Assembly (NCBI RefSeq): GCF_034067285.1
Contig: NZ_CP139286.1
Coordinates: forward strand, 2,728,001-2,792,000
Length of the DNA: 64,000 nt
Reading direction: 5' to 3'
Origin: Acinetobacter pittii
GTDB lineage: Bacteria; Pseudomonadota; Gammaproteobacteria; Pseudomonadales; Moraxellaceae
Shown piece by piece: positions 38,897-45,742 of the stretch. A program made the position numbers and the translations under genes. Each line of letters starts with the position of its first letter. The first letter of the stretch is position 1. The notes beneath the pieces were generated by a model that was not told the DNA's origin, did not search any database, and saw only the letters and a list, made by a program, of their open reading frames with translations.

Positions 38897-40243
38897 ATGA
38901 ATAAATATTTGCTATGGGGCTGTATTGGTTTAGGCAGCGTGAGCAATGCGTATGCAGAGCTTCCTCAAGAATTTGGCAAGTTAGAATTAAAACTCAACAC
39001 CCGCTACTGGAACGATGAAGGCGCTGCCCACCCCACGCTTGCCAACCCTTCGCCTTCGTCAAGTGAATATGAACAAAGTGCCTTAGGGCTTGAGTTAAAT
39101 TATCAGTCACCGTACATGTGGGACTGGCTTGGAGTAGATGGCTCACTCTATGCAGTCACCAAGTTATTTGACTCTGGCAAGCCGAACTCTCAACTTTTAG
39201 AGGTTGAAAATAATGGTAAGCTTGATCAAAACTTTGCGACCTTAGGGCAGCTCTACATCAAAGCAAAACTCGGCGACAAAGGCGAAATTAAATTAGGCCG
39301 CCAGTTGCACGACTCGCTCTTGCTTAAAAGCACCAATAACCGCGCTGTGCCTGACACTTTTTCGGGTGCGAGCGGTCAGTTTCAACTCAATGATCAGCTA
39401 CAAACTTACATTGCTTACTATGACCGCTGGAAACCGCGCAGCATGGATAGTTTTGAAAAACTGGTGACTGAAAATGACGAGCGCATTGATTATGTCGGTT
39501 TGCTTGGAGCTAAGTATCAGTACAAAAACTGGAGCGTGAATGCCGAATATTTAAATAGCAAAGATTATTTAAAAAAGTACGGGGCGATTGCTCAATATAA
39601 ATTGCCCCTGCATGGCCTTGTATGGACATTTAACACAGGTGCTTTTTTCTCGCGTGACGATGGCAAGCTGTTCAAATGTGGTGCCGAAACCGAGCTGGAC
39701 TGTGTTAAAGGCCAAGACATTAACAACCGTGGCAATGGCTATTTTGTCGATGTAAATGTGGCCAAAAACAACCTCGAAGGCGGCATTGCCGTTTCAAAGT
39801 TTGATGGTTTTTGGATTGAAGATAACTTTGCCGTGCACTCCGCCCGCAACTCGGTTTTAACGCAAGACCACGGCACCAACCCGTTTCCGACCTCTGCGAC
39901 CATTGGCCCTGACTTTACCAATAACGATGAAACTGTCATTGCCCTTCGGCTGAAATATAACTGGAAAGACTATGTGAAAGGTTTAAAAACCGAAGCGAAG
40001 TATATTTATGGCTTTGGCGCTCACCAAAGTAACATCAGCAGTGATATTGAGGGTAAAGAGCGTTACTTTGACTTTACGGTGAGTTATGCCTTGCCGTGGG
40101 TGAAAAACGTAGATGTGCGTTATTCATTTTTACATTATGAGTCGAAGTTTGAAAATGCAAACCTAGGTGAAAAAATAAATGGTTTAACTCGGAAAGATTG
40201 GGACCAGCACCGAGTATTTATTAATTACCATTATACATTTTAA
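38897..40243 (+). CDS. OprD-family outer membrane porin
   Basis: This substrate-specific outer-membrane channel belongs to the OprD/OccD family (448 aa). The signal peptide ends near SNAYA before ELPQEF. The barrel begins with GKLELKLNTRYWND, and the chain ends with a terminal aromatic residue (INYHYTF) as needed for barrel assembly. AAAAGGAA precedes the ATG at 38897; the longer frame from 38840 runs through the intercistronic hairpin. It should deliver the same substrate to the MFS carrier. Confidence 0.9.
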   Translation: MNKYLLWGCIGLGSVSNAYAELPQEFGKLELKLNTRYWNDEGAAHPTLANPSPSSSEYEQSALGLELNYQSPYMWDWLGVDGSLYAVTKLFDSGKPNSQLLEVENNGKLDQNFATLGQLYIKAKLGDKGEIKLGRQLHDSLLLKSTNNRAVPDTFSGASGQFQLNDQLQTYIAYYDRWKPRSMDSFEKLVTENDERIDYVGLLGAKYQYKNWSVNAEYLNSKDYLKKYGAIAQYKLPLHGLVWTFNTGAFFSRDDGKLFKCGAETELDCVKGQDINNRGNGYFVDVNVAKNNLEGGIAVSKFDGFWIEDNFAVHSARNSVLTQDHGTNPFPTSATIGPDFTNNDETVIALRLKYNWKDYVKGLKTEAKYIYGFGAHQSNISSDIEGKERYFDFTVSYALPWVKNVDVRYSFLHYESKFENANLGEKINGLTRKDWDQHRVFINYHYTF

Positions 40244-40400
40244 GATCGGGCTAAACGTTTAGTTTAGCTTTATTATTTTTATTAATTTAAGGCTTTAAAT
40301 AGATTAACTTTTGAGTTTAATTAAAATATAAATTTATATTTAAAATTTTTATAATATTTTATTTAAATTGAATTGACCTGTTAAAAACTTATGATTATTA

Positions 40401-40640
40401 TGGTCCCGCTGGCCTACATTGCCAGTCGGTTTTAGCAGACCGTAGATCCATGGCGGGTTATAGTTCCACTATAAGTCGTTAGACCCTTGCGTCCCTTTTC
40501 TTTGCGGTAGGACGGGAGGGGGACGCGCTCGCGCGTGCTGGTTCCTTGGATCCCAGTCTGCTAACCCCCTTTCGTTCTACCACCATAATCAATTGACGGT
40601 GATTTTTGGTGGTAGAGCTCCATAAATTTTCAGGAGTTAA
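40401..40640 (+). ncRNA. Candidate structured RNA or leader of unknown class
   Basis: A GC-rich island in AT-rich DNA contains several nested and sequential helices. A 9-bp long-range pair TTAGCAGAC/GTCTGCTAA (40432-40440 with 40556-40564) encloses a TTATAGT/ACTATAA hairpin (458-464 with 468-474) and a GCGTCCC/GGGACGC pair (489-495 with 520-526). Outside it lie CTGGC/GCCAG (409-413 with 421-425) and CTACCACC/GGTGGTAG (577-584 with 608-615). An AGGAG ribosome site and tiny ORF follow at once. I could not match it to a known riboswitch or sRNA. Strand is inferred from the downstream ribosome site. Confidence 0.5.
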
Positions 40641-40642
40641 CC

Positions 40643-40681
40643 ATGACCTTTTTTAAATTAATCCTCTATCCTCTCTCATAA
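40643..40681 (+). CDS. Tiny ORF after the structured RNA, possible leader peptide
   Basis: ATG with a strong AGGAG six nt upstream opens a 12-codon reading frame, MTFFKLILYPLS, then TAA. It follows directly on the last hairpin of the structured element. It may be a leader peptide, a very small membrane peptide, or the truncated start of a lost gene. There is no downstream gene within 190 bp. Confidence 0.35.
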   Translation: MTFFKLILYPLS

Positions 40682-40878
40682 TTTTATTTATTTAAAATTT
40701 AGATTTTCTATTATCTAAAGTTTTAAATTTATAAATTATTTTTATTTTAAAATTTAAATCATTTTATTTTATTGCTTTTATAGGCGGGTTAACTATTGCC
40801 TTTAAAAATGATTTTAAACTTTAAATATAGCGGTTTATTTTTTCTCATTGATATATCCCCAATCATTACGAGAATAAT

Positions 40879-41163
40879 ATGAAATTTTATAAAACTATTT
40901 TGGTTTTAGGCTTGATGATCGGCGATTACAGCGTTTCGGGTTGTGGCCTCCGCACGCAGCAGGAGTTTGAAAAAATTTGCCTGTCGGGTGGGCACACCCA
41001 AGCCAGTTGCGACTGTATTTACCAGCGGCTTGAACAAGTGTATTCGCCTAAGCTCATGCAACGTCTAGAACATGTCAGTTTGCAAAGTCCTGTTCTCCCA
41101 CAGGACTTTGCCCCTACTTTTTTTAGTGTGATGCGGCGGTGCGATAAAGAAGACATGGGCTAA
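40879..41163 (+). CDS. Small cysteine-rich lipoprotein, paralogue B
   Basis: This 94-aa protein begins with a signal segment and a lipobox-like VSGC (Cys22), so it is probably a lipoprotein. The rest matches paralogue A at 34951-35226: GHTQASCDCIYQRLEQVYSPKLM, SLQSP, a DF pair, and a late Cys. It lies downstream of the porin locus while paralogue A lies upstream. GAGAAT before the ATG is a moderate ribosome site. Function is unknown. Confidence 0.75.
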   Translation: MKFYKTILVLGLMIGDYSVSGCGLRTQQEFEKICLSGGHTQASCDCIYQRLEQVYSPKLMQRLEHVSLQSPVLPQDFAPTFFSVMRRCDKEDMG

Positions 41164-41228
41164 GCGTTTGGCTTAGCTCCCTTATCTCTGTGTCGCAATG
41201 GTGGATTACTTTAAATCAGCGCAAAAAA

Positions 41229-41254
41229 TTAAAGTTCTGTTGTGGCACGGGGGC
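41229..41254. repeat. Direct repeat, left copy, flanking the PAAR module
   Basis: 26 bp identical to 45019-45044, in the same orientation (includes AGTTCTGTTGTGGCACGGGG). Similarity continues imperfectly for about ten bases. Each copy lies in an open frame that reads LKFCCGTG, so it may be a coding remnant rather than an att site. Confidence 0.75.
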
Positions 41255-41424
41255 CTTGGAAAGCTATATTATTTATATTTAAAAATATATTAAAAAATCA
41301 ATATCTTATGTAAATTTTCATTCTTATTTACTTCTCCTGTAATAATAGAAAATAAATTTAAAAAATACTGAAACTTAGACTTTTCAAAAAGATAAAAGAG
41401 TATTTGATGAACTAGAAAATATCT

Positions 41425-41853
41425 TTATAAATTGTGGCATTTGTTTGTAAAACCTTGATCATCCTTTTTGTCCTCTTGAAGATAAACAGTTTTATCTTTA
41501 ATACAAAACCCAAAGGTTTGTAAGACTGTTCCTTCTTTTGTCACTATTAAATAATAGGCATGATTATCTAGAATATTTTTCTTTTTATAATCTTCAATTG
41601 AGATTTTCTTAAACCCTTCATAATCTTGATATTTAAGAATATTTTTATAAGTTAAACCATCTTTCTCAAACTCTTCTAAACTATTAACTTGATAGGCTAA
41701 GATAACTATATCTTTATTTTTGAAACTGAATAGTAGATTTTTTGACTCAATTGAACCAATTAGCTGAGGTTCACTTTTTAAGATAGAACATCCTGAGCTG
41801 AGTAAAATTAAAGATGAAATAAAAATCAACTTAATACTATTTATAATATCCAT
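41425..41853 (-). CDS. Lipoprotein, candidate immunity protein
   Basis: This 142-aa predicted lipoprotein has a hydrophobic segment ending in the lipobox LLSSGCS (Cys near residue 22). The mature part is acidic and has two Cys near the C-terminus (FCIKDKT, NKCHNL). It is the last gene of the operon, nine nt after the zincin gene. Periplasmic lipoproteins directly downstream of secreted enzyme effectors often are immunity proteins; that role is inferred from position only. Confidence 0.65.
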   Translation of the reverse strand: MDIINSIKLIFISSLILLSSGCSILKSEPQLIGSIESKNLLFSFKNKDIVILAYQVNSLEEFEKDGLTYKNILKYQDYEGFKKISIEDYKKKNILDNHAYYLIVTKEGTVLQTFGFCIKDKTVYLQEDKKDDQGFTNKCHNL

Positions 41854-41862
41854 ATTTATATC

Positions 41863-42519
41863 CTAGCTTAAAGCTTCCTCAATTTTTGTTTTATAAAGTT
41901 CTATAACTTGCGTTAAATTATGGTTTTTAATGTTAGCTTTATTATTCTTACTTAATAAACCCATACCACCATGCTGAATAGCCCAATAATCGGAGACCAT
42001 TTCAGCTTGCTGTTCTAAGTTATAATCAACAAACTTTTTCGGAAGTGTCTCAACTAAGTTAGGCATTATTTTCGAAGGATATTTTTTTGTTTCGAAGATA
42101 TTGTAATCATTAGGATTAGTACTCTTTAATCTGGCACATGCTTGAACTGCTCCCGCATGAATTAATACTTTTAGCTTTTTTTGGTGTTGCCAAACATGAC
42201 CCATTTCATGAAGAAAAATTTTTTTAAAATCATCTGTTTCAGTACTATAATCACTTTTATATAATTTTTGCATTACATAAACATTACCATTAGGTGTCAC
42301 TAAAGTATCAACATCTTGGGCATCAAACGGAAAATAACTACCTAAATATATTTTAATTTTAGAGCAATCAATACTATTTTTATATACTGATTGCACAAGT
42401 TTCACCTCACCAGCAGTAAGTGGCCGATTAGGTAGACTGATTTTTACTTCTTTGACACTCCCATTTTTTGTATTTGTGAAAATATCTGAAAGTGTTTTCT
42501 TTTGCTCATATAATGCCAT
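41863..42519 (-). CDS. Zincin metallopeptidase-like protein, candidate T6SS effector
   Basis: This 218-aa protein has a gluzincin-type motif HEMGHVWQH (His104, Glu105, His108) and a likely third ligand in EQQAEMVSDYW (Glu173). It has no signal peptide, consistent with export by type VI secretion with the PAAR proteins rather than by Sec. It follows the PAAR gene by 13 nt. HExxH domains of this kind occur in VgrG- and PAAR-linked effectors, but the target is unknown. The composition is Lys/Asn-rich and AT-rich, unlike the flanking core genes. Confidence 0.7.
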   Translation of the reverse strand: MALYEQKKTLSDIFTNTKNGSVKEVKISLPNRPLTAGEVKLVQSVYKNSIDCSKIKIYLGSYFPFDAQDVDTLVTPNGNVYVMQKLYKSDYSTETDDFKKIFLHEMGHVWQHQKKLKVLIHAGAVQACARLKSTNPNDYNIFETKKYPSKIMPNLVETLPKKFVDYNLEQQAEMVSDYWAIQHGGMGLLSKNNKANIKNHNLTQVIELYKTKIEEALS

Positions 42520-42532
42520 AAATTAGCCTAAC

Positions 42533-43045
42533 CTATAGTTCATCAAAGTAAATAATATTATCTTTTAAGATTAATTCAATTTCGGTAATTTGTTCTTTTC
42601 CTTCAGTATAAAATCTATCTGTTTTTCCAGTTATATCTAAATTTCCATTTTTGAAATTTTCACCAATTTTTACTCTGCAATCTATATACTTGAGTAATTC
42701 ATTTGTTCCATCATTAAAAGAAATTTTTAACTGTTCATCAAACTTTTCACTCTGATTATCCTTTCCAGAATAAGGACTGCCACTTTCTCCTACAACATGA
42801 GACTGTTGTGGTTGAATAGTCGCTCCGCATGATAACTTATCACCCGCATATGCTACTGGCTTACCATCAAAAATCACATGGTCATGACTTTTAATAACTA
42901 CAGACCAACACCTGCATTTAGGGCACATATGACCATCACCAGCTCTAACAAACAAGTTCCCCATCTGAGAACTTCTCGATTGTGTAGATGGAATAACTCC
43001 ACCATGATCAGTAATAGCGTTGTGAATCGCAAAACCTTTAGCCAT
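42533..43045 (-). CDS. PAAR-domain protein
   Basis: PAAR proteins sharpen the tip of the type VI secretion spike and carry effectors. The N-terminal 95 residues contain the PAAR-like pattern AIHNAITDHGGVIPS, GNLFVRAGDGHMCPKC, VFD/IFDGKPVAYAGDKLSCGATI, with the metal-binding His/Cys residues. The C-terminal 75 residues (from about 96) are unrelated and could dock the zincin encoded next. It is 13 nt before the zincin gene and 17 nt after the other PAAR-like gene. Confidence 0.82.
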   Translation of the reverse strand: MAKGFAIHNAITDHGGVIPSTQSRSSQMGNLFVRAGDGHMCPKCRCWSVVIKSHDHVIFDGKPVAYAGDKLSCGATIQPQQSHVVGESGSPYSGKDNQSEKFDEQLKISFNDGTNELLKYIDCRVKIGENFKNGNLDITGKTDRFYTEGKEQITEIELILKDNIIYFDEL

Positions 43046-43062
43046 AGCCTACCCCTTAAAAA

Positions 43063-43491
43063 TTAGTCATGACTCAAAAAGTTTTGAGGTAGGGCCTGAT
43101 CTTTGTAAATTCTGATCGCAATAGTAGTATTCGGACTATCAATAATTTCATCACCATTTTCTAAGCGACTACCGACTAGAGCTACTGATAATCCCTCGAC
43201 AACACATGCAGTACCAGCACCAGAGATGATCTTAGAGGTTGTACCATCTGCATAAATAACTTCATCTCCAACCCGGGCAATAGATAATCCTTTAATTTTC
43301 CCATTATTAGAAGAGGCATTAACTAAACCACCATTCTGAGATTTAGCACCATGTACAGCCACGTAGTAAATAGTATGAGGTTTATTATTCCAATAGAGCT
43401 TTTCAGCCTTAGAAATTTGTTGAATATCATTTTTTGAAAGCTTTTCTAATTGTTCAATAGGAAGGTCTTGTAAAAAAATAGGACTTGTCAT
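43063..43491 (-). CDS. PAAR-like protein, first gene of the effector operon
   Basis: This 142-aa protein shows a PAAR-like repeat (IARVGDEVIYADGTTSKIISGAGTACVVEG, VALVGSRLENGDEII). An N-terminal helical part of about 45 residues precedes it (IFLQDLPIEQLEKLSKNDI). The ATG at 43491 has AGGA eight nt upstream, better than the TTG at 43515. It opens the tight four-gene operon. It could be a second spike tip or an adaptor for the PAAR protein downstream. Confidence 0.72.
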   Translation of the reverse strand: MTSPIFLQDLPIEQLEKLSKNDIQQISKAEKLYWNNKPHTIYYVAVHGAKSQNGGLVNASSNNGKIKGLSIARVGDEVIYADGTTSKIISGAGTACVVEGLSVALVGSRLENGDEIIDSPNTTIAIRIYKDQALPQNFLSHD

Positions 43492-43724
43492 TATAGTTCC
43501 TGCTCTAATTTTCAATACAATAATATCAAAAATTACTTAAACTAAAAAATAAGTTATATGTAACCATATAGGGTTAGTATCTTAGAAAATTATTTAAAAT
43601 TTCAGAGTAAGTCATCTTTATGTCAATAGAATATTTCTTTATGAAAGACTCCTCCTTTAAGAGATATCTTTTAATTAGTTTAGCCTATTCATGTTAATAA
43701 TCGACCATACCTATTAATGAGAAT

Positions 43725-43820
43725 ATGTATAAGAAAGTATTTGATCATCCTCATGATAGTGCCACCTTATCGCAGTTTATACGTCAATATCAATATACAC
43801 CGCCACTCAGTAATTTCTAG
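43725..43820 (+). pseudogene. 31-codon ORF, possible gene remnant
   Basis: An open frame starting MYKKVFDHPHDSATLSQF and ending PPLSNF lies in the 343-bp gap between the two strands of the module. It looks like the C-terminal end of a larger protein but has no recognisable ribosome site. I cannot name the family. Confidence 0.3.
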
Positions 43821-43834
43821 TCACGAGTAATAAT

Positions 43835-44323
43835 ATGAAGAAAACGATATTAATATTTTTAGCACCGCTACTTTTGGTTGGCTTCAATGGATGTAAAGCA
43901 TCTGAAAAAGAGGATGTAGATACATTTATTCAAAAGGACTTTAAGAATTACGTTACTGATAATAGAAAGTTGATTTTGGAAGCCAATAAAGACGTAAAAC
44001 AAGAGCCAGCTCTAAAAGAGATTATTTTCAAAAATACTTTTGTAAAGGTAAGAACTGCACAAAGTCTACTGAATGATGAGTATGGTAATTGGTTAACTGG
44101 CTTAGATAAAAATAAGTTTGACTATACCGATCTCAACGATGTCTGTTGGCTGACCGTCTACATGCAAAACTATATAAATAATATGGATGAGCAATATAAA
44201 GCCAATATCACCGAAGACACCAAAAAAAGTGTTAAACAACTATACGAAGCAAGAAATGAAATTATCAAGCTAAGAGATAGCAAAGACAAATCTCTAGCAA
44301 CTTTTCAGCAAGTTTGTAAATAG
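43835..44323 (+). CDS. Lipoprotein of the accessory module, unknown function
   Basis: This 162-aa predicted lipoprotein has a lipobox at GFNGC (Cys20). The mature part is mostly helical and charged, with Cys in DVCWLTVYMQNYI and in the terminal QQVCK. The spacing of these two Cys resembles that in the next gene (44450-44977). It is divergent from the PAAR operon. Candidate second immunity or envelope protein; not recognised. Confidence 0.65.
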   Translation: MKKTILIFLAPLLLVGFNGCKASEKEDVDTFIQKDFKNYVTDNRKLILEANKDVKQEPALKEIIFKNTFVKVRTAQSLLNDEYGNWLTGLDKNKFDYTDLNDVCWLTVYMQNYINNMDEQYKANITEDTKKSVKQLYEARNEIIKLRDSKDKSLATFQQVCK

Positions 44324-44449
44324 TTAAAAATTAATTAAATATTACTATATAAAGCTCCAATTAAAAGGAGCTTTTAATAGCTAATTTTATAAATTAGTTA
44401 TAGCTAAATCTAGTTATTCCCTGCCTGAATAAGAAATGGTTAATTAATT

Positions 44450-44977
44450 GTGAAATCTAAACTTTGTATTATTTTATTGTCTCTTTTAACGGTAGCATGT
44501 AGCCAAGTACGCCCTCAAAAACATGGAATTACTGAAGCAGATATAACCCAAGCATATGAAGCATCACTCTATGCCCAATTTAACCAGCTTTACTACACAA
44601 AGTTTCTGTATAAAGCAGCATACAATGAAGCTAACAAGGTAAGTGAAACTAATGATCAGTTGCTAAGTTATGCCACTTTTTTAATGTATGCAGTCAATAC
44701 AACTTACGATTCTTTAGACATAAAGCTTAATGATGACCTAGATTTGATGGCTTCGGGTCAAAAAAGTAAGATGTCAATTGATGCATTAGATTCATTATGT
44801 GTAAGTAATAAATATATTGAAAAATATATAAAACTTAAAGAAAAAAGCGGAAGTGAGATATCAGCTAAAGCGAAAGAACTTTCAAAAGAGGCTTTGTTAC
44901 TTCAACCCAAAATTGAAAAAATCATTATGAAAACTGATTCGCCGTTAAATGATATTGAATGTAAAAAATTGATCTAA
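44450..44977 (+). CDS. Lipoprotein of the accessory module, second copy type
   Basis: This 175-aa predicted lipoprotein has the lipobox LLTVACS (Cys17). It is helical, with Cys in DSLCVSNKYIEKYI and DIECKKLI, a layout like the preceding lipoprotein though the sequences are only weakly similar. The start is a GTG at 44450. A perfect 15-bp hairpin follows two nt after its stop. Function unknown. Confidence 0.65.
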   Translation: MKSKLCIILLSLLTVACSQVRPQKHGITEADITQAYEASLYAQFNQLYYTKFLYKAAYNEANKVSETNDQLLSYATFLMYAVNTTYDSLDIKLNDDLDLMASGQKSKMSIDALDSLCVSNKYIEKYIKLKEKSGSEISAKAKELSKEALLLQPKIEKIIMKTDSPLNDIECKKLI

Positions 44978-44978
44978 G

Positions 44979-45014
44979 CTAGAAAAAGCCCTGATTATTC
45001 AGGGCTTTTTCTAG
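44979..45014. terminator. Perfect 15-bp hairpin terminator
   Basis: Arms CTAGAAAAAGCCCTG/CAGGGCTTTTTCTAG with loop ATTATT directly follow the lipoprotein stop. The A and T tracts on both sides could allow use in either direction. Confidence 0.85.
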
Positions 45015-45018
45015 AGAG

Positions 45019-45044
45019 AATTAAAGTTCTGTTGTGGCACGGGG
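45019..45044. repeat. Direct repeat, right copy, flanking the PAAR module
   Basis: Second copy of the 26-bp repeat, five nt past the terminator. It lies in an open frame (from about 45015 to 45150) that reads LKFCCGTGPLGNQ and continues ...NEPYLVEGETIERS to a stop, suggesting a 3' fragment of a lost gene. Confidence 0.75.
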
Positions 45045-45172
45045 CCTTTGGGAAATCAAATATTTAGAGAGTTTCTTTTAATTAACGAACCATATTTAGT
45101 AGAAGGTGAAACGATTGAAAGATCAATCCTTCAAGAGCCGATATCTAAATAAAAAAGAGCTCATTAGAGCTC

Positions 45173-45568
45173 TTAGTACTTACTACTTTCAATAAATTTT
45201 AGGAAATTAATTAGTGCTAATTTATCTTTAAAGTTAACTCCTATTCCATGCCGTGTAGGATTGTTGGCGCACTCAGACTCACTAGACTGTGGAAAACGAG
45301 CAAATGCTGTATTCATATTTCCTTTTTCTTCAAAACTAAATTCAACTTTCTCTAGCTTTGTTAAATCTTCTTTAAATTTCCGAAAAGATGGATGAATCAT
45401 AAGCCTCGAAGGTTGTTTTTTTCTTTTTTGATTATCTTTCAACTGCTTAACATAAACATATTGACCATTTTTTAATTTAAATTCATGAGCATATTTACGA
45501 GTATTAGTTTGTGTATACCCTAGCTCTGTCATGAGCTCATCAATTTCTTTACAAGATAAAAAAGTCAT
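45173..45568 (-). CDS. Hypothetical protein next to cas2/3 (DUF2002-like layout)
   Basis: This 131-aa basic, cytoplasmic protein has no signal peptide. The order GQYVYVKQL, RLMIHPSFRKF, RHGIGVNF, then a C-terminal ALINFLKFIES helix recalls DUF2002-type proteins, whose function is unknown; this is a tentative memory-based likeness. It lies 174 bp downstream of cas2/3 on the same strand, with only a weak ribosome site. I see no Cas domain in it. It could belong to the CRISPR region or to the neighbouring module. Confidence 0.55.
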   Translation of the reverse strand: MTFLSCKEIDELMTELGYTQTNTRKYAHEFKLKNGQYVYVKQLKDNQKRKKQPSRLMIHPSFRKFKEDLTKLEKVEFSFEEKGNMNTAFARFPQSSESECANNPTRHGIGVNFKDKLALINFLKFIESSKY

Positions 45569-45742
45569 TTCACTTAACCTAAATATTATTTTGAGGTATT
45601 TCTAACGAATCAAGAAACAAAATTCTAATGAAGAAATAGCAATACTATAAAAATAAAATAAAATTAGCTGCGATGGAAGGCTACTCTAAGTCGATATAAA
45701 AACTAAGCTTCCGTTGTGTATGAAAACCTTATTTTTAGTAAT

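Larger units (their letters stand above)
40244..40878. other. Long intergenic region holding a structured RNA candidate
   Basis: This 635-bp region is mostly very AT-rich, with a GC-rich island from about 40401 to 40620 described separately. No conventional protein gene is present, only a 12-codon ORF at 40643. Confidence 0.6.

Noticed and set aside
41229..45044. Direct repeats as XerC/XerD dif-like sites
   Set aside because: The sequence does not resemble the paired 11-bp arms and 6-bp centre of dif sites.
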